NCBI GenBank assembly: GCA_905182135.1
Contig: CAJJAG010000005.1
Coordinates: forward strand, 151,740-215,739
Source: an uncultured Acidimicrobiaceae bacterium
GTDB taxonomy: Bacteria > Actinomycetota > Acidimicrobiia > Acidimicrobiales > UBA10347
Direction: 5' to 3'
Length of the DNA stretch: 64,000 bases
The notes below the pieces were generated by a model that worked only from the letters and a program-made list of their open reading frames with translations, was not told the DNA's origin and ran no database searches. The position numbers were made by a program, and so were the translations under genes. Below are positions 1 to 8,308 of the stretch, one piece after another (the stretch's first letter is position 1; each line of letters opens with the position of its first letter).

Positions 1-121
1 GAAGTCATGCATACGAAAATAGTATCGTTGAAACTGCAAGTGTTGATGCTTCATATAGGTGCTGGTGAGTCGAAAGGCTCACATTACCTTGTAGAAGTCA
101 TGTCGTCTGATCGCCGGCTGG

Positions 122-1099
122 TTAATAAGAACCCTCGTCTGTTGATTCGAGAAACTTTCGGGGGTTGTCTACCAACATGGTGTCGATCTGCTCGGGCGTT
201 ACGCCGTGTTCCAGCAGCGCCGGCAGCACGTCATGGCTGATGTGTAAATAGTGCCAGTCGGGCAATGAGCCCAGTGGCACTTCGCCTGCAATCCAGTCGA
301 TATAACACGATGCATCATGGCTAAGGACCATGCGGTCGGCGTAACCCTGCTTGCACAACTCGGCGACGACGGCCGTTCGTTCAGCGGTGGGCAGGTACCC
401 ATCAATGCCGAAACGGTCCATGCCGAGATAACTACCTCGGTCCGCGATCTGCTTTAGATAGTTCAGGTCATCGGTGTCGCCGCAGTGGCCAATGACGACG
501 CGACTCAGGTCGACCCCTTCAGATTCGAACACGTCTTGTTGCTCGAGCCCGCGCCGCATTTCGGCGTTGGTGTGTGTTGTGATGGGCACGCCGGTTTCTC
601 TGTGCGCCTGGGCGCAGGCCCGCAGTGTGCGCTCAACATCAGGCGTCACCCCAGGTTTGTCGGTTGCGCACTTGATGACGGCTGCCTTGATTCCTGTATC
701 AGCGATTCCTTCGACGATGTCGCTCACGAAGTGCGTTGTCATGGCATCGACTTCGCCTGGCTTTGGCTCGCGTCGCAGGTAGTAGTGCGGTAGCTCATTG
801 AAGGTGTACAAGCCTGTAGCCACGACGATGTTTAGTTCGGTCCGCTCGGCGACGCGTGCAATACGCGGGATGTAGCGGCCGAGACCGATTGCCGTCGGGT
901 CCAAGATGGTGTCGATGCCCGCTTCTTTGAGCTCGTCCAGCCTGGCGACGGCATCGTCGATGCGACTCTCGTCGTCACCCCATTCTTCAGGGTAGTTCTG
1001 TTGGATCTCAGTAGAAATCACGAACACGTGCTCGTGCATGAGCACTCGGCCGAGTCCTGTTCCTTCGACGGGCCCGCGGGCAGTTTCAACAGTCGTCAT
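122..1099 (-). CDS. Phosphotriesterase-family metal-dependent hydrolase
   Basis: This 325-residue protein belongs to the phosphotriesterase (PTE/PHP) branch of the amidohydrolase superfamily, binuclear-metal TIM-barrel enzymes that act as lactonases or esterases. The metal ligands are visible in order: HEH at H22/H24, a likely carbamylated K143 in VIKCATDKPG, H176 in THTN, H205 in IGHCGD and D262 in LSHDAS. Length is normal for the family and it lacks a signal peptide, so it is cytosolic. The ATG at 1099 fits the family N-terminus. The true substrate cannot be read from sequence; lactone or ester hydrolysis is more likely than organophosphate hydrolysis. Confidence 0.85.
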   Translation of the reverse strand: MTTVETARGPVEGTGLGRVLMHEHVFVISTEIQQNYPEEWGDDESRIDDAVARLDELKEAGIDTILDPTAIGLGRYIPRIARVAERTELNIVVATGLYTFNELPHYYLRREPKPGEVDAMTTHFVSDIVEGIADTGIKAAVIKCATDKPGVTPDVERTLRACAQAHRETGVPITTHTNAEMRRGLEQQDVFESEGVDLSRVVIGHCGDTDDLNYLKQIADRGSYLGMDRFGIDGYLPTAERTAVVAELCKQGYADRMVLSHDASCYIDWIAGEVPLGSLPDWHYLHISHDVLPALLEHGVTPEQIDTMLVDNPRKFLESTDEGSY

Positions 1100-1401
1100 G
1101 AGCCAATTGTATGTTCAGGTGGTCGACAGCTTCGCAATCCCGAAGTTGAGGAGGAACGCGTTGGCGCGTGCGAAGTCAGGCTTGTCGGGAAGGCATGGCG
1201 CCTTGGCCTGATCACTAGTTGGGCTAACAACTGCTTCGGTTTTACGTCGATTGGAAGCAGACCCTGAGGCGCCGTGTAAGCAGAGCTCTTCGCCTTCTGC
1301 CAGTTGCTGCGTGGGATCGATCATGGCGAGAAGATGGGGCTCGGTCCGTCAGGTCACGGGCGCGTTTCGTCATCAGCGTGTTTCACGCCTAGATTTCCGG
1401 T
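1100..1401. other. Intergenic stretch, no supported gene
   Basis: This 302-base gap separates two divergently transcribed genes and should hold the promoters of both. A 69-codon minus-strand frame at 1115-1324 ends next to the start of the hydrolase at 1099. Its last residues look protein-like (ANAFLLNFGIAKL), so it may be an old gene remnant, but I cannot support it as a gene. Confidence 0.5.
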
Positions 1402-2667
1402 ATGGCACCTCTGTTCCCAGCCGATCCTCTGTCCTGTGCAGAGATAGCGCAACGTTGCCAGGCTGACGGTGAGTTCATGCTGGGGGCGCAATACTGGGAC
1501 GGTGGTTATCGCATCCAGGTGGGCGACGCTCTCACCGGTGTGGCCATCAAAGCAGGCCAGGTAGTCGCCAAGATTCCGGAGCCTGGGTCTGGTGTTATCT
1601 CGCTTGCCGGGCCGGCCGAGGTCTGGGAACCGATGCTGCAGACCGTGCCGCCTCGGCTGGCGAACACCGTGTCAGTCATGATCGGACACGGATTGACGCT
1701 GGAAGCTGACCCGCTTTTGTGGTGGCAATATTTGCCAGCGACCGAACGGCTCATCGAGCTACTGCGAACGCCAGGCCAGCCAGCCCCACAGCAAGTCCCG
1801 GCCCTGCGGGCGTCGGGCGAACACGATTCGGCGACTGGCCACTATGTGCACGTCGAACTCGATGGGCACGATCACCGGATCTACTACGAAGAGGCCGGCC
1901 ATGGCATCCCGTTGTTGTTGCAACACACCGCAGGTTCACATGGTGTTCAATGGCGGCATCTGTTCGAGAACCCGACGATTACCGATCGGTTTCGCCTAAT
2001 AGCGTACGACCTTCCCTTCCACGGGAAATCGCTTCCACCCACCAGTCGGCGCTGGTGGGAAGAGCCGTACAAGCTGACGGGTAATTTCTTACGCCAGGTT
2101 CCTGTCGCTATGGCCGATGCCTTGGCATTAGACCAGCCAGCGTTTATGGGTTGCTCGGTTGGCGGACTGCTTGCGCTCGACCTGGCGTTACACCATCCAG
2201 ACCGCTTTCGCGCAGCGATCGCTGTCGAAGGAGCGTTGCATATTGGTGGTGACTATGAGAGCCAGTTTGGCATGTCGCATCCCCAAGTCAATGGCTTATC
2301 GAAGGCACGCATGATGGAAGGGCTTTGCTCCCCGACCTCACCAAGGCCCTACGTCAAAGAGGTCTCGCAGGCCTATTCGGCGGGATGGCCACCTGTCTTC
2401 TTGGGGGATCTCTGGTATTACCTGGTCGACTACGACATCCGAGATCGAGCACACGAGATCGACACCGCCAGGTGCGCTGTCCACATCATGAACGGCGAGT
2501 ACGACTACTCGGGCTCGATCAAGAAAGGCCTGGCTGCAAACCAGGCGATTGCTGGCTCGACCCACACAGCCATGGACAACATTGGTCATTTCCCCATGAC
2601 CGAGAATCCCGAACTCTTTATGACCTACCTCGAACCTATCCTTAAATCAGTAAGCGAGAACTCATGA
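1402..2667 (+). CDS. Alpha/beta-hydrolase with N-terminal SCP2-like domain
   Basis: The protein has 421 residues in two parts. Residues 1-130 resemble a small sterol-carrier-protein-2-like lipid-binding module (inference from hydrophobic pattern). Residues 145-415 form an alpha/beta-hydrolase, with the nucleophile elbow GCSVGG (S252), an oxyanion-side HTAGS segment and a C-terminal histidine in NIGHFPM. The family covers esterases, C-C bond hydrolases and haloperoxidase-like enzymes. It overlaps the following SDR gene by ATGA, so the two are translationally coupled and probably act on the same substrate. The ribosome binding site before the ATG is weak. Confidence 0.8.
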   Translation: MAPLFPADPLSCAEIAQRCQADGEFMLGAQYWDGGYRIQVGDALTGVAIKAGQVVAKIPEPGSGVISLAGPAEVWEPMLQTVPPRLANTVSVMIGHGLTLEADPLLWWQYLPATERLIELLRTPGQPAPQQVPALRASGEHDSATGHYVHVELDGHDHRIYYEEAGHGIPLLLQHTAGSHGVQWRHLFENPTITDRFRLIAYDLPFHGKSLPPTSRRWWEEPYKLTGNFLRQVPVAMADALALDQPAFMGCSVGGLLALDLALHHPDRFRAAIAVEGALHIGGDYESQFGMSHPQVNGLSKARMMEGLCSPTSPRPYVKEVSQAYSAGWPPVFLGDLWYYLVDYDIRDRAHEIDTARCAVHIMNGEYDYSGSIKKGLAANQAIAGSTHTAMDNIGHFPMTENPELFMTYLEPILKSVSENS

Positions 2668-3407
2668 ATTTTGACGACAAACGCGTAATCGTGACCGGAG
2701 GGGGCAGTGGCTTCGGTGCCGCAATCGCTCGAGGGTTTGCCTCCAAGGGCGCTCGAGTGATGGTGACCGATATCGACGTCGAGGCAGCTCAAGCTGTGGC
2801 CAACGAACTCGATGGAGCATTGGCTTTTGGCCTAGACGTCACCAGCGAAGATGCCCATAGCGAACTCGCCGAGGTGGTGGTCGAAGCATGGGGCGGCATC
2901 GACATCGTGGCGTGTAATGCGGGTATGCCTCACCGCGGTGGCTACATGACCAACCTGACCACCGAACAGTTTGATTTCATGTGGACGGTCAACGTCCGCC
3001 CGATCTTTTTTGCGACCAAGTATTTTGTGCCACACATGCCGCCAGGGAGTGCCATCGTGAGCACGGCGTCCATTGGTGGGCGTCGGCCGCGCAAGGGTTT
3101 GACCCCGTACAACGCATCGAAGGGCGCGGTGATCACCCTCACCAAGGGTCTGGCCGTTGAACTAGCGCCAGATATTCGAGTCAACTGTGTGGCCCCTGTT
3201 TCCGCGGCTACCGGGTTCGACATGAGCGCCATGGGTATCGAGAAGCTCTCCGAGAACCGCGAGAAGATGGTCATTGACGGCATCCCCATGGGCCGCCGTG
3301 CTACCCCCGAAGATGTCGCTAATTCCGTCATGTTCTTGGCCTCCAGCGAAGCTGAGTTCCTGACCGGCGTCTGCCTTGACGTCGATGGTGGCCGCAGTAT
3401 CGGCTGA
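2664..3407 (+). CDS. Short-chain dehydrogenase/reductase (SDR)
   Basis: This is a classical 247-residue SDR that oxidises or reduces an alcohol/ketone using NAD(P). Visible are the Rossmann glycine motif TGGGSGFG (11-18), NAG (85-87), the catalytic serine near S136, YxxxK as Y149/K153 and the usual C-terminal DGG segment. The start overlaps the stop of the alpha/beta-hydrolase gene (ATGA), so it is the second gene of a two-gene operon. A D at the end of beta-2 (VTDID) suggests NAD preference. The substrate is unknown. Confidence 0.9.
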   Translation: MNFDDKRVIVTGGGSGFGAAIARGFASKGARVMVTDIDVEAAQAVANELDGALAFGLDVTSEDAHSELAEVVVEAWGGIDIVACNAGMPHRGGYMTNLTTEQFDFMWTVNVRPIFFATKYFVPHMPPGSAIVSTASIGGRRPRKGLTPYNASKGAVITLTKGLAVELAPDIRVNCVAPVSAATGFDMSAMGIEKLSENREKMVIDGIPMGRRATPEDVANSVMFLASSEAEFLTGVCLDVDGGRSIG

Positions 3408-3619
3408 GCGATGTTTTCGCTCGACCTCGGCGGCTTCTGGTAGCCGCCGGACCCTCTCTAGCTGCTCGGTCGAGAATCCATGACCTATTCCGAGCTAGAT
3501 GGTCCATAAACGCGCGCGCCGGGAGACTATTCAAACCCGAAGATCGACACATAGAGAAATGCATCGCTATCCCGAGCTGCCGGCATCCTAAGAAGGCCAC
3601 CAGCAGTTAGGGAAAGCAG
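3408..3619. other. Intergenic stretch between converging genes
   Basis: The 212 bases between two converging genes hold no ORF that I can support and no strong U-tailed hairpin. Confidence 0.5.
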
Positions 3620-4420
3620 CTAGGTGACGAGCGTCAGAGTAATGCCTGCTGTCGCGATAGGCCGGCGCTCTCGGCTCATGTCGACCACAGTCACGTCAAC
3701 GACGGCGTGGTCACGTTCGACACGGACGATCTCGCTCATCGTACGAACGGGTCCTTCGGCGGCCTGTCCTATGTAGCGGACTTCGATGTCGGCCGCGGTG
3801 AACTCGCCACCGAGTGCCGACTCGGCTGCGGCGCACAGAAGGATGCCGGTTGTTCCACCGTTGATGGTGCCGAAGCTGTTGGTGACATATGGCGTTTTTT
3901 CAAGCTCAAGCGCGCCTGGTGCCACTTGGATTAGCCCGAGCTGTTCGTTGATTGGCGACGTGAAACCTGATGTTGCAAGCCCCCAGTGATGGGGAACCCC
4001 GATGACCTTTGGCGCCGGGCCATCGGCGTTGTACTCGGGGTTTCGAGGCATCCGCCGAGATGTGGCAATGGCCGTGCCAGCCAGACGGTCCCCATCGAGA
4101 ATTTCAGCCTTGGTGGTGATCAACGTCCCGCCAACGCGCAGGACCTGACATGAAATAACGAGCGGCCCGTCGACCACAGGCGTGCCGGTGCGGATCGCTA
4201 GATCAAGCGTGCCGCACCAGTCATCTTCGGCGAAGCCGATAGCGGTGCTGACAAGAGCGAGATCGGCTACAGCGAAGAGTGGACCGAGCGCCATGGCGCC
4301 GGTCGTTGATCGGACCTCGGGCACCACCGGTGTTTGGAAGATGCACTCGTCGTTGGATACCCATTCCGACTGTGTTTGCAGATCGCGCAGCAGATGATGG
4401 GCAGGCGGGTAACTAGGCAT
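3620..4420 (-). CDS. Double-hotdog acyl-CoA thioesterase-like protein
   Basis: The 266-residue protein appears to contain two tandem hotdog folds of the PaaI/4HBT thioesterase type. The first half has the helix-start pattern STTGAMALGPLFAVADLAL. The second has the more canonical NGGTTGILLCAAAESALG, where the glycine pair precedes the hotdog helix. Such proteins hydrolyse acyl-CoA esters or dehydrate them. No single catalytic aspartate is obvious in the second half, where an E takes the usual place. It is transcribed divergently from the NTF2-like gene, with 66 bases between the start codons. Confidence 0.7.
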   Translation of the reverse strand: MPSYPPAHHLLRDLQTQSEWVSNDECIFQTPVVPEVRSTTGAMALGPLFAVADLALVSTAIGFAEDDWCGTLDLAIRTGTPVVDGPLVISCQVLRVGGTLITTKAEILDGDRLAGTAIATSRRMPRNPEYNADGPAPKVIGVPHHWGLATSGFTSPINEQLGLIQVAPGALELEKTPYVTNSFGTINGGTTGILLCAAAESALGGEFTAADIEVRYIGQAAEGPVRTMSEIVRVERDHAVVDVTVVDMSRERRPIATAGITLTLVT

Positions 4421-4486
4421 GCATTCAGCGTAGAACCTGGGATCCGGTATGGACTAGCGTCGCGGGGACGAGCCAAGGGAGCTGCC

Positions 4487-4876
4487 ATGTCTGACCACAC
4501 CCGAGAATCACTTGCCGAGCGAACAGTCACATTTCTGGCGGCGTTTAATGACGTGGACCTAAATGGCGTTATGAGTCATTTCGCTGACGATGGCATCTAT
4601 GAAGAATTCAACGGCCGTGAGTCCAAAGGCCAGGACGCGGTTCGTGCCGCGCTTACGCCACAGTTTGACGGTGTGTTTGGCGACATGAAGTTCATCGACG
4701 AAGACCTGATGATCGATGCCGAGACCGGCAAGGTCATGGCATCGTGGCGGTGCACTCTCGACGTCAAGGGCGAGGCGACGTCGTGGCGCGGCCTTGATGC
4801 TATGACGTTCAACACTGATGGCAAGATCACCCACAAGTTGACCTACGCCAAAACCAAAGCGCCGCTTTTCGAATAA
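4487..4876 (+). CDS. NTF2/SnoaL-like small protein
   Basis: This 129-residue protein has the SnoaL/NTF2-like cone fold pattern: an N-terminal helix with FLAAFNDVDLNGVMSHFADDG, then FNGRESKGQDAVRAAL and beta strands ending in a hydrophobic C-terminus. Family members include ketosteroid isomerases, polyketide cyclases and ligand-binding proteins. I choose the ATG at 4487 over an upstream in-frame start because it follows a good ribosome binding site (GGGAGCT) and gives the standard length. A hairpin lies directly after the stop. Confidence 0.8.
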   Translation: MSDHTRESLAERTVTFLAAFNDVDLNGVMSHFADDGIYEEFNGRESKGQDAVRAALTPQFDGVFGDMKFIDEDLMIDAETGKVMASWRCTLDVKGEATSWRGLDAMTFNTDGKITHKLTYAKTKAPLFE

Positions 4877-4878
4877 GG

Positions 4879-4911
4879 CGAACGCACCTGTGTCAGGTGC
4901 ACGTGCGTTCG
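4879..4911 (+). terminator. Hairpin after NTF2-like gene
   Basis: CGAACGCAC at 4879-4887 pairs with GTGCGTTCG at 4903-4911, and inside it GCACCTG can alternatively pair with CAGGTGC around a TGT loop. It begins two bases after the stop codon, which favours a terminator, but no U-tract follows. Confidence 0.55.
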
Positions 4912-4967
4912 GTATGAAAACGAGGAGCCCGACGCTCCGATTGCAGCTAACTGGCGCGTCGTGATTG

Positions 4968-5323
4968 CTAGGTGTTCAACAGCGCCCACTCTCGCGGCCA
5001 CGTCAATGTCAGCAGAGCGGTCTCCAAAAATGGTACGCCGATCAGGCCGGAGCCGGAAGAATCATCGAAACCAGTCAGATGTAGTTGGCGAATTTTGGGC
5101 CACTGATCGTCAGGAGTCAACCGGCGGGATCTACCGCTGAGAGCTCATCTTCCGATCAAACATCATCCAAACCCGGTGCGTCAGACTCACGTTGCGTGGC
5201 ACGAATCTTGGGTTGCACGCCATCTGGCTCAACAGGATTGACCAGGGGCCTCACGGCGTCGGCGAAGAGCTTTAGCGGCAGATGAAGCGGCCAGGGGACT
5301 TTCCGTAAAACAGGATGCGACGG
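4968..5323 (-). pseudogene. Decayed minus-strand gene remnant
   Basis: Two adjacent open stretches on the minus strand read like real protein although neither is a complete gene. From 5323 down to a TGA at 5156-5158, one frame gives about 55 residues, including LPLKLFADAVRPLVNPVEPDG. A second frame from about 5139 to a TAG at 4968-4970 gives about 57 residues, including GSGLIGVPFLETALLTLTWP. They are in different frames, so at least one frameshift plus a stop would be needed to join them. I do not recognise the family. The alternative is that these are chance open frames. Confidence 0.35.
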
Positions 5324-5337
5324 CTACCGTCAAGACC

Positions 5338-6348
5338 GTGACGTCAGCCCCCGAGATGTACTCAACTGAACGCCTGTTAGCGAACGCGCAGCAGATCGCC
5401 GACGAGGTGCTGTTTCCCAATGCGTTGGAGGCTGACATCGCCGGCGGCGTTCCAAAGCAGCAGTTGCAATGCATTGCGGATGGGGGCTTCTATGGCATCT
5501 CGACGCACTGCGATGCAGCGACGGTTGCGAAGATCATCGAAACGTTCGCGAGCGGCTGTTTGACCACCACATTCGTGTTTACGCAACACCTAGGCGCAGC
5601 CGCAGCAGCGCACCACAGCGACGGCGCCGTGCGCGACGAACTTGCAGCCGACATGGCCGCAGGCCGAACGCGAGGTGGCGTTGCCTTTGCTCACATGCTT
5701 CGCCCAGGCACGCCTATGACAACGATTGAGCCAGTCGAGGCTGGCGAAGGCGATTGGGTCTTGAACGGCACCGCTCCATGGGTCACGGGTTGGGGCCACA
5801 TCGACGTCGTGCACGCTGCTGCTCGCCATGGTGACGACATCGTGTGGGCGCTGATCGACGCCATTGACTCGCCAACGCTACAAAGCACCGAAGTCGCCTT
5901 CGCCGTCGTGGATTCGTCCCAGACGAAAGTGCTCGATTTCCAGGACCATCATGTGTCAGCGTCTCGCATCACCAAGGTCGAGAACTACGCGGAGTGGCGA
6001 ACTCGCTATCAGCTCGGGCTCCGCACGAATGGCTCGCTTGCTCTGGGCGTCGCTAAACGCTGCTGCCAGCTACTTGGCAACGGTGCCCTGACCGAACAAC
6101 TCGACACGGTGCGTGACAGGCTCGATTCGATCGCACCTGCAAACAGCAATGCGATGTCCATTGCACGCGCTGATGCGTCGTTATTTGCAGTGAAGGCAGC
6201 CACCACCCTGGTAGCAACGATAGGCGGTACGTCGGTCATGATGAGCGAACACGCTCAACGCCTCATGCGTGAGGCCATGTTCACGATGGTGCAAGGTCAG
6301 ACCCCAGCTATTAAGACTGCGATGCTCGACCAGTTGGCCACGTCATAA
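5338..6348 (+). CDS. Acyl-CoA dehydrogenase-like flavoprotein
   Basis: The 336-residue protein has the overall acyl-CoA dehydrogenase plan: an N-terminal helical part, a middle beta domain near GDWVLNGTAPWVTGWG and a C-terminal helical bundle starting near residue 225. It is shorter than usual (about 380) and lacks the familiar EGTSEIQ-type segment, having instead HAQRLMREAMFTMVQGQT. It may therefore be a family member with another activity, such as a flavin monooxygenase-like role. GTG at 5338 is the likely start (an in-frame ATG lies at 5356). Fifteen bases separate it from the AtzG-like gene, which suggests one operon. Confidence 0.75.
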   Translation: MTSAPEMYSTERLLANAQQIADEVLFPNALEADIAGGVPKQQLQCIADGGFYGISTHCDAATVAKIIETFASGCLTTTFVFTQHLGAAAAAHHSDGAVRDELAADMAAGRTRGGVAFAHMLRPGTPMTTIEPVEAGEGDWVLNGTAPWVTGWGHIDVVHAAARHGDDIVWALIDAIDSPTLQSTEVAFAVVDSSQTKVLDFQDHHVSASRITKVENYAEWRTRYQLGLRTNGSLALGVAKRCCQLLGNGALTEQLDTVRDRLDSIAPANSNAMSIARADASLFAVKAATTLVATIGGTSVMMSEHAQRLMREAMFTMVQGQTPAIKTAMLDQLATS

Positions 6349-6363
6349 TCGACGTCGAGTAGC

Positions 6364-6552
6364 GTGACGGCTGTGTCTGATTTCGACGTTCGCAGCTACA
6401 CCGTTGCTATGGCTGAGATGCTGGGTATCCACCTGGAACCTGACGAGATCGACCCTGTAGCAGACCAGATAGAACGGGTTGGCCAGTTGGTTAGCCGCCT
6501 ACCTCGCCAAGTCGACGATGCCCTAACCGTGGCTCCCCGGTTTCGCCCGTGA
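6364..6552 (+). CDS. AtzG-like (DUF4089) small partner of amidase
   Basis: This 62-residue helical protein fits the AtzG/HpxX type (DUF4089), a GatC-like subunit that binds an AtzE-type amidase. It has the typical N-terminal MAEMLGIHLEPDEI and a helix IERVGQLVSRLPRQVD, similar in layout to GatC wrapping around GatA. It starts at a GTG and its stop overlaps the GTG start of the amidase gene (GTGA), so stoichiometric coupled translation is expected. The size and position decide the call more than any single residue. Confidence 0.75.
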   Translation: MTAVSDFDVRSYTVAMAEMLGIHLEPDEIDPVADQIERVGQLVSRLPRQVDDALTVAPRFRP

Positions 6553-7940
6553 CGGTACCCGACGGCACTGTCGGCGTCCTCGAGATTGCGACAAAGGTAC
6601 GCGGCGGTCAGGTTTCGGCTCTTGATATCGCTCAGGCTGCTCTCGATCGTGTCGACAGCGCGCAGGCCCGGCTTAATGCCTTTACGACGGTAACGACCGA
6701 GCGAGCGCTCACCGCAGCGGCCGACATCGATCGACGAGTGGCAGCAGGAGAGCCGGTCGGAGCTTTGGCCGGCGTTCCGTTTGCGGTAAAGGATCTGTTT
6801 GACCTCAAGGGAGAGGTGACGATCGCAGGTTCGACAGTGCTGGCCGCCCGCCCGCCGGCTGATCGCGATGCAGCGGCGGTAGAACGACTGACGAGAGCCG
6901 ATGCCGTACCAATCGGCGCAACCACCATGGACGAGTTCGCTTTCGGGTTCACCACAGAGAATACCCACTACGGCGCGGCACGGAATCCGCACGATGTCCA
7001 ACGCACCCCTGGTGGTTCATCGGGCGGTTCGGCTGCTGCTGTGGCTGGCGGGTTGGTTCCGCTCGCACTCGGAACCGACACCAACGGCTCGGTCAGAGTT
7101 CCGGCAGCGTTTTGCGGACTCTTCGGGCTCAAACCGACATACGGGCGTCTCGATCGACGTGGAGCCCAGCTCTTTTCCGACAGTCTTGACCATGTCGGGG
7201 CATTTACCCGATCGGCGCGCGATCTGGGTGCCTGGTACTCGGTTGCCGATGCAGGAAGTTCTGATGCGCAACCCATCGATGTTGGCCAACTTCGCGTTGC
7301 CCGTCTGGGCGGATGGTTTGAGGACAATGCAGGTGAGGCCGCGCTCGATGCATTGACTTCGGTGGCTGACACTCTTGGTGCTGACCGAACACCAGCGATG
7401 CTCCCTTTGGCTGAAGCAGCGCACGCTGCCGCCTCAGTTATTACTTATGCCGAGGCAGGTGAGTTGCATCTTGATCGGATTCGTAACGAACGGGCGCAGT
7501 TCGACCCCGTTGTTCGGCATCGCCTCGTCGCCGCTGCGCTGTTGCCAGCAGATTGGTACTTGCGGGCGCAACGGCTGCGTCAGGTTTGGGTCGACCAGCT
7601 GGACGAACTCTTTGCCGATTACGACGTGCTACTCGCGCCGGCTACACCATTCCCAGCTCCGATCATCGGCACCGATACGGTCGAGATCAACGGCAGAGAC
7701 CTGCCGGCTCGGCCAGCCGTCGGCTGGCTAACCCAGCCGCTTACACCGACCGGTGTCCCGATTGGAGTAGCTCCGATGTTGTCTGCTGAATCGCCGCTGC
7801 CAATGGGCGTACAAGTGATCGCTAAAGCCAACAACGAACGGATCGTTCTGGCTGTGTTGACCGCACTCGAAGACCTGGGGGTTACCACGTGTGTCGTGGC
7901 GTCCGCTCAAGCCGACCAGAATCGCAACGAAAGCTCATAA
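6549..7940 (+). CDS. AtzE-family amidase (amidase-signature hydrolase)
   Basis: The 463-residue enzyme is an amidase-signature hydrolase with the Lys-Ser-cisSer triad: K81 in FAVKDLFD, S157 in the GGSSGG loop and S181 in TDTNGSVRVP. The DTNGS form of the nucleophile loop and the small upstream partner point to the AtzE group. In known cases that group hydrolyses 1-carboxybiuret (cyanuric acid pathway) or oxalurate (purine breakdown). Here no cyanuric acid hydrolase or allantoinase gene is nearby, so the substrate is open. Its stop TAA overlaps the ATG of the next gene. Confidence 0.85.
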   Translation: MTVPDGTVGVLEIATKVRGGQVSALDIAQAALDRVDSAQARLNAFTTVTTERALTAAADIDRRVAAGEPVGALAGVPFAVKDLFDLKGEVTIAGSTVLAARPPADRDAAAVERLTRADAVPIGATTMDEFAFGFTTENTHYGAARNPHDVQRTPGGSSGGSAAAVAGGLVPLALGTDTNGSVRVPAAFCGLFGLKPTYGRLDRRGAQLFSDSLDHVGAFTRSARDLGAWYSVADAGSSDAQPIDVGQLRVARLGGWFEDNAGEAALDALTSVADTLGADRTPAMLPLAEAAHAAASVITYAEAGELHLDRIRNERAQFDPVVRHRLVAAALLPADWYLRAQRLRQVWVDQLDELFADYDVLLAPATPFPAPIIGTDTVEINGRDLPARPAVGWLTQPLTPTGVPIGVAPMLSAESPLPMGVQVIAKANNERIVLAVLTALEDLGVTTCVVASAQADQNRNESS

Positions 7941-8308
7941 TGATGGACGTGAACCGCCGCGAGGTCGTGGCCGAGATTACTGCCGAGTTCGAGTCCTATG
8001 AAGAGGCCTTGATGGCGAACGACGTCGATGCTCTCAACGATTTCTTCTGGCGCGATCCGCTGACGATCCGGTTCGGGCTGGGTGACGCTTCCTATGGCCA
8101 CGACGAAATTGCTGCGGCCCGCCGCCGCGGGTCGGCTGCCGATCGCAGTCTCGAGCGGACCGTGATCACCAGCTACGGCGATTCATATGGGACTGCCGAC
8201 ACCGAATTCACGCGCCTCGAGTCTGGCCGCCGAGGCCGCCAAACTCAGAGCTGGGTGCGTCTTGATGGTGGGTGGCGAATCGTGTCGGCCCATGTCTCCT
8301 GGTTCTAG
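7940..8308 (+). CDS. AtzH/HpxZ-like (DUF3225) NTF2-fold protein
   Basis: The 122-residue protein matches the AtzH/HpxZ type (DUF3225), an NTF2-fold protein encoded with AtzE-type amidases. It shows the characteristic FESYEEALMANDVDALNDFFW region, RFGLGDASYGHDEIAAAR and the C-terminal QSWVRLDGGWRIVSAHVSW. The start at 7940 (TAATG overlap with the amidase) is preferred to a longer frame because it matches the family length. Its role in the complex is not well defined in any system, and binding or proofreading of the amidase product is only a guess. The last four bases overlap the converging methyltransferase gene. Confidence 0.8.
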   Translation: MMDVNRREVVAEITAEFESYEEALMANDVDALNDFFWRDPLTIRFGLGDASYGHDEIAAARRRGSAADRSLERTVITSYGDSYGTADTEFTRLESGRRGRQTQSWVRLDGGWRIVSAHVSWF

